A stretch of DNA of 43,637 nucleotides. Source: an uncultured Bacteroidaceae bacterium. GTDB taxonomy: Bacteria > Bacteroidota > Bacteroidia > Bacteroidales > Bacteroidaceae. Made by a program: the position numbers and the translations under genes. Shown here piece by piece: positions 24,896 through 36,100 of the stretch. Location: the NCBI GenBank assembly GCA_905233465.1, contig CAJOEI010000015.1, positions 1-43,637 of the forward strand, given 5' to 3'. The notes under the pieces were generated by a model. That model saw only the letters and a program-made list of their open reading frames with translations, was not told the DNA's origin and made no database searches. Position 1 is the stretch's first letter. Each line of letters begins with the position of its first letter.

Positions 24896-27755
24896 CTTGG
24901 AAGTTATAGGTGCGCGTGTACACAATCTGAAGAATATCGATGTGACCATACCTCGCGACAGCCTGACGGTGATAACAGGTCTGTCGGGTTCGGGTAAGTC
25001 GTCATTGGCCTTTGACACCATATATGCCGAGGGCCAACGTCGTTATATCGAGACCTTCACTGCATACGCCCGCAACTTCCTTGGTGGCTTGCAACGACCG
25101 GACGTTGACAAGATATCGGGTCTCTCGCCAGTAATCAGCATCGAGCAGAAGACAACGAACAAGAATCCCCGTTCCACCGTAGGCACCACAACGGAGATTT
25201 ACGACTTCCTGCGTCTGCTGTATGCTCGTGCCGGTGATGCCTATTCATGGCAGACAGGCGAGCCGATGGTGAAGTATACCGAGGAGAAGATTGTGGAACT
25301 CATCTGTCAGCAGCACGCCGGACACAAGATACAGCTACTGGCTCCGTTGGTCAGGAACCGCAAAGGTCATTATCGCGAGCTCTTTGACAACATGCGTCGC
25401 AAGGGCTACTTGTGGGTGCGTGTTGATGGACAGCTGATGGAGCTGGTGCAGGGCATGAAGGTGGACCGCTACAGCAACCACAGCATAGAGGTGGTGGTGG
25501 ACCGGATGCGCGTGAGCGCAATTGACAATGGACAATTGACAATTGATGATGGAGAGGTTGTTCGCCTTCGTCAGAGTGTGGAACTGTGCATGAAGCTCGG
25601 TGAGGGCATGATGATGGTGCTGGACATGGATGATGACACTGTGCATTACTACAGTCGTCGCTTGATGTGTCCCACAACAGGCATGAGTTATGCCGATCCT
25701 GCGCCTCACAATTTTTCGTTTAATTCGCCACAGGGCTGGTGCCCGCGTTGCAAGGGATTAGGCTACGTCAATCTCATCGATGTAGACAAACTGGTGCCAG
25801 ACCGTAGCCTCAGCGTGCGCCAAGGCGGCATTGCACCTTTGGGGCATGCCCGCAACCAGATGATATTTTGGCAGATAGAGGCCATCTTAGCACGCTACGA
25901 TGCCACTCTCGACACGCCGCTTGCCAATGTGCCTGATGCCGCTATCGACGAGATACTCAGCGGCAGCCCGGAACGCCTCTGCATCCCGGCAGCGCGAACG
26001 GGCACAACCAACGACTACTATATCAACTACGACGGACTGGAGAAATACATCTCCATGATGCAGGACAGCGACGCTGGTGCTGCAGCACAGAAATGGGCAG
26101 ATCAGTTCTCCAAGACTGCCGTATGCCCTGAGTGTCATGGACAACGGCTCAACCGTGAGGCGCTGAGCTACCGCATTGCCGACAAGGGTATAGCTGAGTT
26201 GGTAGAGATGGATATCAGCCAACTGCATCAGTGGATGGCCGACATTGAGACGCGTCTGACGCCCCGACAGGCCAAGATAGCACCTGAGATTCTCAAGGAG
26301 ATACGAGCCCGCCTGCAGTTTCTGGTTGATGTTGGGTTGGACTATCTCAGCCTGGCTCGTTCCAGCATGAGCCTCAGCGGTGGTGAGAGCCAACGCATAC
26401 GACTGGCAACACAGATAGGCTCGAAGCTTGTCAATGTGTTGTACATCCTTGATGAGCCAAGTATAGGCCTGCATCAGCGCGACAACCGTCGGCTCATTAA
26501 TTCATTAAAGCAATTGCGCGACACAGGCAACACCGTGATAGTGGTGGAACACGACGAGGAGATGATGCGCTCGTCCGACTACATTGTGGACATAGGTCCC
26601 GCTGCTGGCCGCAAGGGTGGGGAAGTGATGTTCCAGGGCAGTTATGATGATATGATACGTTGCGGTTCCCAACAACGTGATGAATCTCTCACATCGCGCT
26701 ACCTGCGTGGCGCATTGAAGATAGATGTTCCTGCTGTGCGTCGTACTGCTGCTGACGGACAATGGTTGCGCCTGCATGGAGCACGCGGCAATAACTTGCA
26801 GGCTGTGGACGTCTCGCTGCCACTTGGTACTTTCATCTGTGTCACTGGTGTTAGCGGTTCGGGCAAGAGCACCCTCATCAACGACACCCTGCAGCCTATC
26901 CTGTCGCAACATTTCTATCGTTCACTGCGTGAACCATTGGAGTATGACAGCATCGAGGGATTAGAGCTCATTGACAAAGTAGTGGATGTCGACCAAAGCC
27001 CATTGGGGCGCACTCCGCGTTCCAACCCTGCGACATACACGGGTGTCTTCAATGACATCCGCACATTGTATGTGGAGCTGCCCGAGGCTCGCATTCGCGG
27101 CTATAAGCCTGGCCGCTTCTCATTTAATGTCAAGGGAGGCCGCTGCGAGGCTTGTGGCGGTAATGGCTACAAGACAATCGTGATGAACTTCCTGCCCGAC
27201 GTGACGGTGCCATGTGAGGAATGTCGTGGACGCCGCTATAACCGCGAGACGCTGGAAGTACGCTTCAAGGGTAAAAGTATTGGCGATGTGCTGGACATGA
27301 CGGTCAACCGTGCTGTGGAGTTCTTTGAGAACCAAAAGAATATCCTGCAGAAAATCAAGACGCTGCAGGATGTCGGTCTTGGGTATATCAAGTTGGGGCA
27401 GTCGTGCACCACACTCAGCGGCGGCGAGAGCCAGCGTGTGAAGCTGGCTACGGAACTGGCCAAGCGCGACACTGGTCGCACGCTCTATATTCTCGATGAG
27501 CCCACGACGGGTTTGCATTTCGAGGATATACGTGTGCTGTTGGGCGTGCTTCAGCGTCTGGTGGATAAGGGTAACACCGTTATCGTCATTGAGCATAATC
27601 TGGATGTCATCAAAAGTGCAGACTATATTATCGATATGGGTCCGGAGGGTGGCCGTGGTGGAGGGCGCATTGTTGCTGCTGGCACACCCGAACAGGTAGC
27701 AGCATGCCGGGAAAGCTACACAGGACAATTCCTGAAAGAAATCATGCAGTTGTGA
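24888..27755 (+). CDS. uvrA: UvrA, excinuclease ABC subunit A
   Basis: The 955-residue damage-recognition ATPase of nucleotide excision repair; it loads UvrB on lesions. There are two ABC modules: Walker [17 protein letters not shown] (~28-43) with signature [18 protein letters not shown] (~495), and Walker [14 protein letters not shown] (~654) with signature [16 protein letters not shown] (~842). Each module has its Walker B ([30 protein letters not shown]). Zinc-binding CxxC pairs are CPRCKGLGY (~285) and [13 protein letters not shown] (~753/775). The ATG at 24888, inside the end of the cstA-like gene, is preferred over a TTG at 24870. Residues ~210-223 ([14 protein letters not shown]) come from a heptamer tract inserted in frame in the signature-domain insert. 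Confidence 0.97.
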   Translation: MNNLEVIGARVHNLKNIDVTIPRDSLTVITGLSGSGKSSLAFDTIYAEGQRRYIETFTAYARNFLGGLQRPDVDKISGLSPVISIEQKTTNKNPRSTVGTTTEIYDFLRLLYARAGDAYSWQTGEPMVKYTEEKIVELICQQHAGHKIQLLAPLVRNRKGHYRELFDNMRRKGYLWVRVDGQLMELVQGMKVDRYSNHSIEVVVDRMRVSAIDNGQLTIDDGEVVRLRQSVELCMKLGEGMMMVLDMDDDTVHYYSRRLMCPTTGMSYADPAPHNFSFNSPQGWCPRCKGLGYVNLIDVDKLVPDRSLSVRQGGIAPLGHARNQMIFWQIEAILARYDATLDTPLANVPDAAIDEILSGSPERLCIPAARTGTTNDYYINYDGLEKYISMMQDSDAGAAAQKWADQFSKTAVCPECHGQRLNREALSYRIADKGIAELVEMDISQLHQWMADIETRLTPRQAKIAPEILKEIRARLQFLVDVGLDYLSLARSSMSLSGGESQRIRLATQIGSKLVNVLYILDEPSIGLHQRDNRRLINSLKQLRDTGNTVIVVEHDEEMMRSSDYIVDIGPAAGRKGGEVMFQGSYDDMIRCGSQQRDESLTSRYLRGALKIDVPAVRRTAADGQWLRLHGARGNNLQAVDVSLPLGTFICVTGVSGSGKSTLINDTLQPILSQHFYRSLREPLEYDSIEGLELIDKVVDVDQSPLGRTPRSNPATYTGVFNDIRTLYVELPEARIRGYKPGRFSFNVKGGRCEACGGNGYKTIVMNFLPDVTVPCEECRGRRYNRETLEVRFKGKSIGDVLDMTVNRAVEFFENQKNILQKIKTLQDVGLGYIKLGQSCTTLSGGESQRVKLATELAKRDTGRTLYILDEPTTGLHFEDIRVLLGVLQRLVDKGNTVIVIEHNLDVIKSADYIIDMGPEGGRGGGRIVAAGTPEQVAACRESYTGQFLKEIMQL
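25520..25547. repeat. Heptamer tract inserted in uvrA
   Basis: Four contiguous heptamers of AATTGAC type encode the peptide [11 protein letters not shown] in UvrA. The same heptamer family occurs between genes elsewhere in the window. Gain or loss of one unit would shift the uvrA frame. Confidence 0.85.
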
Positions 27756-27878
27756 AGTTCTGTGTCAGAAAAAGTGACGTTGTGACATGAAAAGTGTTTT
27801 CGGTTGCGCGTACGGTCTGTTTGGCACTGTATTTGTTGTTTCTGTGGCTATAAAAGTAACCAACAAATTAATCAAGCA

Positions 27879-29927
27879 ATGCAAAAAGGTAATATTGGAG
27901 TGACGACAGAGAACATTTTTCCTGTCATCAAGAAGTTTCTCTATTCAGATCATGAAATCTTCATCCGCGAGATAGTCAGCAACGCTGTGGATGCCACACA
28001 GAAGCTGAAGACGCTGGCTGGCAAAGGCGACTTCAAGGGTGAGATGGGTGAGCTGAAGGTGCTTGTGAGTATTGACAAGGAGGCTGCCACCATCACCGTG
28101 TCCGACCGTGGCATTGGTATGACGGCTGAGGAGATAGACAAGTATATCAACCAGATAGCATTCTCTGGTGCCAACGATTTCTTGGATAAGTACAAGGATG
28201 ATGCCAATGCCATCATTGGTCATTTTGGACTGGGATTCTATAGCTCGTTCATGGTGAGCGACCGTGTTGATATTATCACGAAGAGCTATCAGGATGCTCC
28301 TGCAGTGAAGTGGAGCTGCGACGGCAGTCCGGAGTTCACCATCGAGGAGGTAGATAAGGCCGACCGCGGTACTGACATCGTCATGCACCTGTCTGAGGAC
28401 TGCCGTGAGTTCCTGGAGCGTGAGAAGCTTGAGGGCTTGCTTCGCAAGTACTGCCGTTTCCTGCCTGTGCCCGTGGTCTTCGGTAAGAAGCAGGAGTGGA
28501 AGGACGGCAAGATGCAGGACACCGACGAGGATAATCAGGTCAACGACACCACACCGCTGTGGACACGCAAGCCCGCCGAGCTTAAGGATGAGGACTATCG
28601 CGAGTTCTACCGCCAGCTCTATCCAATGGCCGACGAGCCGTTGTTCTGGATTCACCTTAACGTGGACTACCCGTTCAACTTGACAGGTATATTGTATTTC
28701 CCGAAGATCAAGAACAACCTCGACTTGCAGCGCAACAAGATCCAGCTCTACTGCAATCAGGTGTTTGTCACCGATCAGGTGGAAGGCATAGTTCCTGACT
28801 TCCTTACTCTGTTGCACGGTGTCATCGATTCGCCGGATATCCCGTTGAATGTCAGCCGCAGCTATCTGCAGAGCGACCAGAATGTGAAGAAAATATCGGG
28901 CTATATCACCAAGAAGGTCAGCGACCGTCTGTCGGGCATCTTCAAGACCGAGCGCAGTGATTTCGAGCAGAAGTGGGATGACATCAAGATCTTTATCTCC
29001 TATGGTATGCTCACCGAGGATGACTTCTACGAGCGTGCACGCCAGTTCTTCCTGCTCAAGGACACCGAAGGGAAGTACTACACGCTTGAGGACTATGCCG
29101 CACTCATCAAGGATCAGCAGACTAACAAGGACGGACAACTCGTTTATCTGTATGCCGCCGACTGCGAAGCACAATACACCTATATTAATAATGCGCGCGC
29201 GAAGGGCTACAACGTCCTGCTGCTCGACGGCCAGCTCGACACACCGCTGGTGCAGCTGCTGGAGCGCAAGTTGGAGAAGACAACTTTCGCACGTGTGGAT
29301 GCCGACGTGCTGGAGCGCCTCATACAGAAAGACGACACCACGCGTGAAGAGCTCGAACCTGGCCGTGCTGCAAACTTAGCAGCCGTGTTCGAGACGCAGA
29401 TGCCACGCACTGACAAGGTGAACTATCACGTCGAGGCACAGGCGCTGGGAGCAGATGCCATGCCCGTGGTCATCACCCAGAGCGAGTATATGCGCCGCAT
29501 GAAGGACATGGCACGCATACAGCCAGGCATGGGCTTCTATGGTGAGATGCCGGATATGTACAACCTGGTTGTCAACACCGATGCGCCTCTGGTGCGCGAC
29601 ATCCTCTCCGACAGTGAGGCACAGACGCAGGAACAGCTCAAGCCCATCGAGGCCGAGCTGCGCGGGCTCAACGCACGTAAGGCTGTGCTTCAGGCCGAAC
29701 AGGACAAGAAGAAGTATGACGAGATCACCGAAGACGAGCGCAAAGACATGGAGCAGTGTCGCTCCGACATCGAGGCTCAAGAGACCAAACGCAAGGAGGT
29801 ACTTGGTGCATACGCTAAGGACAACCGCCGTGTGCATCAGCTCATCGATCTGGCTCTGCTGCAGAATGGCCTGTTGCGCGGTGAGGCACTGACCAACTTC
29901 GTGCAACGTTCAGTGGAGATGCTTTAG
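27879..29927 (+). CDS. htpG: HtpG, Hsp90-family chaperone
   Basis: A complete 682-residue Hsp90. The GHKL ATPase domain has FIREIVSNAVDATQKL (~28-43, catalytic Glu and Mg-binding Asn), VSDRGIGMTAEEI (~76-88) and NAIIGHFGLGFYSSFMV (~110-126). The middle domain begins near 220 (TPLWTRKPAELKDEDYREFYRQLYPMADEPLFWIHLNVDYPF), with the conserved Arg in PLNVSRSYLQSD near 330. The C-terminal dimerisation domain follows. The ATG at 27879 (MQKGNIGVTTENIF) is chosen because upstream residues are unlike Hsp90. It lacks an obvious TAnnTTTG box nearby, so heat-shock control by another factor is possible. It precedes the tRNA-Arg/clpC unit, giving a small protein-quality cluster. Confidence 0.97.
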   Translation: MQKGNIGVTTENIFPVIKKFLYSDHEIFIREIVSNAVDATQKLKTLAGKGDFKGEMGELKVLVSIDKEAATITVSDRGIGMTAEEIDKYINQIAFSGANDFLDKYKDDANAIIGHFGLGFYSSFMVSDRVDIITKSYQDAPAVKWSCDGSPEFTIEEVDKADRGTDIVMHLSEDCREFLEREKLEGLLRKYCRFLPVPVVFGKKQEWKDGKMQDTDEDNQVNDTTPLWTRKPAELKDEDYREFYRQLYPMADEPLFWIHLNVDYPFNLTGILYFPKIKNNLDLQRNKIQLYCNQVFVTDQVEGIVPDFLTLLHGVIDSPDIPLNVSRSYLQSDQNVKKISGYITKKVSDRLSGIFKTERSDFEQKWDDIKIFISYGMLTEDDFYERARQFFLLKDTEGKYYTLEDYAALIKDQQTNKDGQLVYLYAADCEAQYTYINNARAKGYNVLLLDGQLDTPLVQLLERKLEKTTFARVDADVLERLIQKDDTTREELEPGRAANLAAVFETQMPRTDKVNYHVEAQALGADAMPVVITQSEYMRRMKDMARIQPGMGFYGEMPDMYNLVVNTDAPLVRDILSDSEAQTQEQLKPIEAELRGLNARKAVLQAEQDKKKYDEITEDERKDMEQCRSDIEAQETKRKEVLGAYAKDNRRVHQLIDLALLQNGLLRGEALTNFVQRSVEML

Positions 29928-29970
29928 GTGGATTTGAACACACCGTTAATAAATCTTTTTCCTCAAATGC

Positions 29971-30001
29971 TTGCATAGGCGGCAGAAATGCCTTACCTTT
30001 G
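29971..30001 (+). promoter_or_regulatory. Promoter of tRNA-Arg and clpC
   Basis: TTG (29971-29973) and TACCTTTG (29994-30001) are separated by 20 nt. The predicted start near 30008 lies 17 nt before the tRNA. No second promoter fits between the tRNA and the clpC ATG, so it probably serves both. Confidence 0.65.
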
Positions 30002-30024
30002 CAATGCCTTTGAGGAAAGAGTAA

Positions 30025-30098
30025 GGCTCCTTAGCTCAACTGAATAGAGCATCTGACTACGGATCAGAAGGTTATAGGTTTGAATCCTATAGGAGTCA
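30025..30098 (+). tRNA. tRNA-Arg (anticodon ACG)
   Basis: A 74-nt cloverleaf. The acceptor stem GGCTCCT pairs with AGGAGTC (one G-U pair), and the D-arm is GCTC…GAGC. The anticodon stem TCTGA/TCAGA encloses the loop CTACGGA with anticodon ACG (wobble A34 normally deaminated to inosine, reading CGU/CGC/CGA). The T-arm is TATAG…CTATA with discriminator A. CCA is not encoded. It ends only 17 nt before the clpC start codon. Confidence 0.96.
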
Positions 30099-30115
30099 CT
30101 CTTGGAGAAGACAAC

Positions 30116-32662
30116 ATGGAGAATAAGTTTTCACCCCAACTTTCGCAAATACTCACATTCGGGCGCGATGAAGCCACAAGGCTGCATTCGAGCCTGATTG
30201 AGCCGTCCCACCTCATGCTCGCAATGATGCGTGAGGAGGATTGTGTTGCTATGTCCATCCTACGCCAGCTTGGAGTGGACTTCGCAGCGTTGAAGCAGAT
30301 GCTGGAGCAGGATGTCCGCCCACAGTTGTTGGGCACTGACAGCAGCTTGAGTGAGGATGCCAACCGCATACTGCGGCTGATGTTCCTCGAAGCCCGGCAG
30401 ATGCATGCCCAGTGCGCCGACACTGAGCACCTGTTGCTTGCGCTGCTGCGCGACACTGCCGGGCTACCGGCACGTGTGCTGGCAGAGCAGAGCGTGGACT
30501 ATCAGGCTGTGCATGCCGCGCTGACACAGAAGCAGGATCCGCAAGCAGGCTTCGGTTTTGGCAACGATGACGACGATGACGACGATGAAGAGGAAGACGA
30601 CGACCTGCACAACACCGGCCGGCCACAGAACCTATCTGGCACAGGTGTAGCACAGAAAGGACGCAAACGTTCGTCAGCAGGAGGCCGTGACAACAACGGC
30701 ACTCCGGCACTCGACACCTTCGGTACAGACCTCACCAAGGCTGCCGAGGAAGGACTGCTGGATCCTGTCGTGGGACGCGAACGCGAGATACAGCGCGTGG
30801 CACAGATACTTACGCGCCGCAAGAAGAACAATCCCATCCTCATTGGCCTGCCTGGTGTGGGCAAGAGTGCCATTGTCGAAGGACTGGCGTTGCGCATCGT
30901 CACGCACAAGGTGCCGCCATTGCTGCAGAACAAACGCGTCATTGTGCTCGACTTGGCAAGCGTGGTGGCTGGAACGAAATACAGAGGCCAGTTCGAAGAA
31001 CGCCTCAAGGCCATCATCAATGAGCTGCAGGCTCACAAGGAGATAATACTCTTCATCGACGAGATTCATACCATCATCGGTGCTGGCTCGGCAGCCGGAA
31101 CGATGGATGCCGCCAATATGCTCAAGCCAGCTCTGGCACGCGGCGAGGTGCAATGCATCGGTGCCACCACCATCGACGAGTATAAGAAGAGCATCGAGAA
31201 AGACGGCGCGCTGGAACGTCGTTTCCAGAAGGTGATGGTCGAGCCCACGACAATTGACGAGACCATACAGATCCTGCAGAACATCAAAGAGCGCTATGAG
31301 GAACATCACAATGTGCGCTACAGCGATGCTGCTCTTGAGGCGTGTGTTCGACTCACCGACCGCTACATGACCGACCGCTGCCTGCCAGATAAGGCTATAG
31401 ATGCTATGGACGAGGCCGGCTCGCGCGCACATCTCATCACCGTACCCATATCTCAGGACATTGAGGCCAAGGAGCAGTTTTGTCAGCATCTGACGGAGCT
31501 GAAGAATGCAGCCGTGCAACACCAGAACTTCGAGTTGGCTGCTGAGTATCGCGACCAGCTGGCCGCTCAGCAGCAAGAGCTGGAGCAGATGCGTATAGAC
31601 TGGGAACGTCAGCAGACCAAGGAGCGCGAACCCATCGATGAGCTACAGATAGCTGATGTCGTGGCCATGATGACTGGCATACCCGTGCAGAGGGTGGGCG
31701 AGAGCGAGAACGAACGCCTGCGAGCCTTGGCTCCTACACTGAAAGATGCCGTTGTGGGACAGGACGAGGCGGTGGAGAAACTGGTGCGAGCCATACAGCG
31801 TTCGCGCGTTGGCCTCAAAGACCCCAACAAACCCATAGGCACATTCATGTTCCTTGGTCCGACAGGAGTTGGAAAGACATACCTCACTAAACGTCTGGCC
31901 GTGGCTCTCTTTGGTTCGGAAGATGCACTCATTCGTGTGGATATGTCCGAGTATATGGAGAAGCATACTGTGAGCCGCATGGTGGGTGCCCCTCCGGGAT
32001 ATGTGGGATATGAAGAGGGCGGTCAGCTCACAGACCGTGTGCGCCGCAAACCGTACAGCATCGTGCTGCTCGATGAGATAGAGAAGGCACATCAGGATAT
32101 CTTCAACGTCTTGTTGCAAGTCATGGATGAAGGTCGTCTGACCGACGGCAACGGCACCACAGTGGACTTCCGCAACACCGTGATTATCATGACATCCAAC
32201 AGCGGCACACGTCAGCTGAAGGAGTTTGGCCAGGGCATCGGTTTTGCACGCGGCGGCGACGTCACCAATCGTGACTATGCCCGCGGCATCATACAGAAGA
32301 CGCTGCAACGCCAGTTCTCACCGGAATTCCTTAACAGACTGGATGACATCATCTTCTTCGACCAGCTTACTCCTGACAGCATCAAGCGCATCGTGGACAT
32401 CGAGCTGCGTCCGTTGGCCGAACGCATCACACAGATGGGCTATTCGCTACAGCTTGACGACACGGCTCGTTCGTGGCTCGCACACAAAGGTTACGATGTT
32501 CAGTTTGGCGCACGACCGCTGAAGCGACTGGTGCAGACGGCTGTTGAAGACCCCTTCTGCCAACTCATCCTCGACGGCAGCATCGCAATGGGCCAGACAG
32601 TGCTTGTTTCGGCAACGTCAGACGACGACAAAGAGCTCACATTGAAGGTTAATGATGCCTAA
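30116..32662 (+). CDS. clpC: ClpC-type AAA+ protease ATPase
   Basis: An 848-residue Hsp100 unfoldase that feeds substrates to ClpP. It has an N-terminal double Clp-N repeat (~1-145), then a very acidic linker of Asp/Glu (~150-164), unusual in charge density. The D1 AAA+ module has [15 protein letters not shown] (~245) and [15 protein letters not shown] (~305). A UVR motif ([19 protein letters not shown], ~460-480) marks it as ClpC rather than ClpB, which has a longer coiled coil. The D2 module has [17 protein letters not shown] (~577) and [15 protein letters not shown] (~650). The start MENKFSPQ at 30116 is used because the longer reading from 30080 overlaps the tRNA. It probably shares a transcript with tRNA-Arg and ends at the terminator at 32854-32890. 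Confidence 0.95.
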   Translation: MENKFSPQLSQILTFGRDEATRLHSSLIEPSHLMLAMMREEDCVAMSILRQLGVDFAALKQMLEQDVRPQLLGTDSSLSEDANRILRLMFLEARQMHAQCADTEHLLLALLRDTAGLPARVLAEQSVDYQAVHAALTQKQDPQAGFGFGNDDDDDDDEEEDDDLHNTGRPQNLSGTGVAQKGRKRSSAGGRDNNGTPALDTFGTDLTKAAEEGLLDPVVGREREIQRVAQILTRRKKNNPILIGLPGVGKSAIVEGLALRIVTHKVPPLLQNKRVIVLDLASVVAGTKYRGQFEERLKAIINELQAHKEIILFIDEIHTIIGAGSAAGTMDAANMLKPALARGEVQCIGATTIDEYKKSIEKDGALERRFQKVMVEPTTIDETIQILQNIKERYEEHHNVRYSDAALEACVRLTDRYMTDRCLPDKAIDAMDEAGSRAHLITVPISQDIEAKEQFCQHLTELKNAAVQHQNFELAAEYRDQLAAQQQELEQMRIDWERQQTKEREPIDELQIADVVAMMTGIPVQRVGESENERLRALAPTLKDAVVGQDEAVEKLVRAIQRSRVGLKDPNKPIGTFMFLGPTGVGKTYLTKRLAVALFGSEDALIRVDMSEYMEKHTVSRMVGAPPGYVGYEEGGQLTDRVRRKPYSIVLLDEIEKAHQDIFNVLLQVMDEGRLTDGNGTTVDFRNTVIIMTSNSGTRQLKEFGQGIGFARGGDVTNRDYARGIIQKTLQRQFSPEFLNRLDDIIFFDQLTPDSIKRIVDIELRPLAERITQMGYSLQLDDTARSWLAHKGYDVQFGARPLKRLVQTAVEDPFCQLILDGSIAMGQTVLVSATSDDDKELTLKVNDA

Positions 32663-32853
32663 AACGCCTGATTTTGGTTAAATAATGTGAAATACAATCA
32701 GATAATAGGTAAATCGTTTCGTTTTATTTCTATTTCACCTTATTTTTGTGCCGTGTTTTTCATGGTATTAGATTTAAGGTTAATTTTAGAGTTGTTATCG
32801 TGAGATAATTCTCTCTAAGTGTCCTTTCAAGGACAATTTAAGCAAAGAAAAGT

Positions 32854-32890
32854 ATCCGCAATACTCCGTGAGGACTGTTGCGGATTTTTT
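32854..32890 (+). terminator. Rho-independent terminator downstream of clpC
   Basis: ATCCGCAA (32854-32861) pairs with TTGCGGAT (32878-32885) and is followed by a T-run to 32890. It lies 190 nt after the clpC stop, so it ends either a long 3' UTR or a separate small RNA. Confidence 0.82.
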
Positions 32891-32912
32891 GTGCATGTAT
32901 CTCTGGGGCATG

Positions 32913-33000
32913 ACAGCATCGTCCGCACGACCCAGCTGCATCGACCGGTCAATGCAGTTGGGTCGTGCGGACAACCATGCTGCATCGACCGGAGGTACAT
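32913..33000. repeat. 22-bp phased array 4 (4 units, also a long hairpin)
   Basis: Four units of exactly 22 bp (32913, 32935, 32957, 32979) have centres CCGC, CCGG, GCGG and CCGG. Units 2 and 4 share the first 14 bases, GCTGCATCGACCGG; unit 3 resembles the reverse complement of unit 1. As a result 32921-32941 and 32952-32972 form a 21-bp stem with a single G-T pair. The layout is that of the other three arrays. Confidence 0.8.
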
Positions 33001-33034
33001 ACATGACGATGAACATGAACGGCAGTAAGCAAAT

Positions 33035-33123
33035 GGGGTTGTGTCATTGCGATGACACAACCCCATTTTGACGATGTTGCCTTGCGGCAGTTTAGAGGTG
33101 TTGGCCTCTTGCTGCCGCGAGGC
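33035..33123 (-). terminator. Two strong hairpins behind the giant surface-protein gene
   Basis: GCCTTGCGGCAG (33079-33090) pairs with CTGCCGCGAGGC (33112-33123), with an inner AGAGG/CCTCT stem. GGGGTTGTGTCAT (33035-33047) pairs perfectly with ATGACACAACCCC (33052-33064) over a 4-nt loop. Both lie just after the minus-strand gene at 33137-39730. Neither has a good T-run on either strand, so they may act as weak or bidirectional terminators or stabilise the 3' end. Confidence 0.5.
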
Positions 33124-33136
33124 TTGAGTGTGGTGA

Positions 33137-36100
33137 TTACTTCACGGTGACCTTCTTGCCAGCGATGACGTAGATCTGTCCGCGACGCATGTTCTGCACC
33201 TTGCGACCCTGGAGGTCGTAGATGTCGCCTTCGGCGATAGCGCTTGTCACGGCGTCGATGCCAGTCTTGTCATTCACGATGAGCTTGATGCTGAGCGGTG
33301 TGGAGAGAGGCTTCTCGGCTACTGCTGTGAAGTCGCCTGTGCCAGAGTCGCGCAGACCAGCTGAAATGTTGGTGACGTTGAAGGTGTATTCATACAGGTA
33401 TTCGAACTTCTCGTTCTCGCCCAGTGCGTCGCGCAGGTTAACCTTTGTCTCGCCCGGATCGCTGTAGATGGTGAAGGGCACGGGAGAGCTGGTGACTACT
33501 CTGCGAGGTGCTGAGGACTGTTCGTTGCCTGTCGGCAGCTCAGCAGTGGTGTATGTGCCTTGCAGACGCACCACAACCTGATTCTTCTGCTCGTCGTTTG
33601 CGAAGTCGTCATCGGCCAGTGCCAGTGTCACCTCGACAAAGACATCCGATGCGCGTGCAGCGCTGATGGTGGACTCGTCGTCGACTTCCTCGTCATCCTT
33701 GGTGATGGTGATTTCGTCAGCGATGTCGCTTCCGTTCTCGTATTCAGCGATGATCCACTTGGCAGCAGCTGCGTCGGTAGTCTTGTCGCTGAAGATGTGA
33801 GCCTGTGATTCTTTTGCATCGACACCCATGCGGCCATTAGCCTCAGAGATGATGACGGAGCCGTCTTGCTGCTCAGTGAACGTCAGTGCAGCCTTGTTGG
33901 CAAAGAGAGTGCTGGTGTTGTATCCGACATAGCCAAGCGTGTTGGCTGTTGCGGGCACCTTGCCATCCTCGCCAGCGGGCTCTGTTGAGATGTAGATGCT
34001 GAGGCCTTCGTTGATGAAGTAGAAAGCGTGAGGCATTACGTCGAGTGCAGCCTTCTGGTCTTCGGCAGCGAGTGACATGTAGAGCGCTGTATCAGCCAGT
34101 GCAATCATGTAGCGTCCCTCGCCAGCGTTGATGCGTGCATCAGCCAGGTCTGCTGTAGCAGCCTTCACAATATTGGTCTGTTCATTAAGAGCCTCGGTGG
34201 TAGATTCTGCGTTGACCATGACAGCGGTGGCAGTTTCGATAACACCTTGTGCATCAGCAGTAGTGCCTTCGGGGAACTGATAGGGCTTGTCACCCATCAG
34301 GCCGTCGAAACTATCAGCTGTTGTTGCCAGTTCAATGAGTGCTTCGTCGAGCATGCGCTTTGCAGCGTCGTGCTGGTCATCTGCTGTGTACTCAACCATC
34401 TCGAGCTTGAAGGTGCGCCATACTGTCCAGTGGTCGCCAGTGGTGGCGTCAGCCTTAATACCGATATTCACGTCGCCAGCAGGGGCATTGACGAAGGTGA
34501 GAACATTCCAGCCGTTGTCAGCATCGAAGTATCTACCAGCTGCTGCGCGGTCGTTGATATCGTTGTTTGAAACAGTCTCAATGTTCACATTGTCGTTGCC
34601 GGCAAAGAGCGTACCCATCATATTTGTACGTGTGATGGCCTGAGCAGACAGCTGGAACTTGCCCTCGGGCAGGTTGATGGTCTGGTGGAAGCTTGCGCCA
34701 GACTTGTTCCAGTATTCGCTTACGCCATCGGAGGAATCGCCGAAGGTCTCACCTTCCCAACCTGGAGCAACGGTCTTGTGTGCCACGGGTGTCGGGTTGA
34801 CAATGTACCAGTCAGTGATGTCGATGGCCTCCTTGGCCTGGATAGCGCCGAAGAAGTTTTGGGCAATTGTTGTGACCTGTGCCTGTGCAGCCTGTACAGC
34901 TTCTACGCTGGAGTAGGTAGCGCTTGTTAGTCCGTCAAGAGCATTAGAAGCGGTTGTGTAAGCATCTTCGCCATTATAAGTCTCGGTGGCATTGATCTGT
35001 GTCCTCAGCTTATTGACAAGGTTATTGAGCAATTCCATATCCTCAGCCATATCAAGCTGCAGCTGGATGTCCTGAATCTGCTCATCAAGAGCATCGATTA
35101 ATTCAACATCCTCGTCGTTGAGGTTGGTGTAGTCACCGGCTGTGAGGAATGCAGCTGCAGCATCTGTCAGCTCGTTGCTGGCGATGATGTAGAACTCGCC
35201 GAATGTGAAGAAGTAGTGACCGTTGTTCTTGCCAGTACCAGTGGCTGCATTGGTGCTTGTGACCGTGAAGCGTACGTTGTCAGCAGCAGTGCCGAGGTCG
35301 ATAGCTGTACCATACCATGCTGTTGCTGGCAGGCCTTCGGTGATGGTCTGAGCCACTGCACCGTCGCCGACAGAGACGTTGATGCTTGTCGGACGGTTGT
35401 TGTCATTGCGCTTGTGGAAGGCGATGATGAACTTCTGTGCAGCCTCAGGCAGCTGTGCCTGGATGTAGTGGTCTTCATCGGGGCCTGTTCCGCTCCACTG
35501 GCTGTGGAAGAACGAGCCGACATTGCCGTCATTGATATTGGCAATTGCGCCTTCAGAGGATTCCTGAGCGTTGGTTGTCCATTGCACATCCAGACCGAAT
35601 GCCTTCTGCAGTGTAGCGGGCCATGTCTGTGTCTTGGCGAATGCTGCGGGACGCATGTCGGTGTACTGCTCAATCTGCCAGACGTATGAGGGCTGGAGTG
35701 AGTAGCCTGCATTGGGCAATGTGGCATCTGTTGCAATGACATCCCAGTAGGTGTTAGCACCCCAGTTCTCGCTGTTGGCGTTTGTGGAGCGTACAGCGTA
35801 CATGCCTTCTTCGTTGAGGAAGAACACCTGACGCTCCCAGTCGTTGCGGTCGTTGCTGCCGACATTGATGTGACCGGTCTGTGTAATATCGCCTGTGGAA
35901 CCGCCTGTCAGGCTCGGGTTGGTGAACTTGCATCCGAGGTTCCATCCAGTGGGCTTGAGTGTGCCGCTTGCGTTGACTTCTGTGAAGGTGAAGCATCCAG
36001 CCTTCTTAGCCTCGCTGACGAGATAACCGCTGGCGTTGAGATAGAACTTGTCCTGGCCTACTTGGGTGAAGATGCGGTAGCTGGTGCCACTCTCGATGGC

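Larger units (their letters stand above)
32663..33136. other. Convergent intergenic region clpC/giant surface protein
   Basis: No protein gene is supported. The region contains an AT-rich leader-like stretch with a possible promoter (TATTTTTG at 32741-32748), a T-tailed terminator (32854-32890), the fourth 22-bp phased array (32913-33000) and two strong hairpins (33035-33064 and 33079-33123). Confidence 0.75.

Noticed and set aside
30080..30115. Longer start for ClpC at 30080
   Set aside because: It overlaps the 3' half of tRNA-Arg; the start MENKFSPQ at 30116 matches the family.
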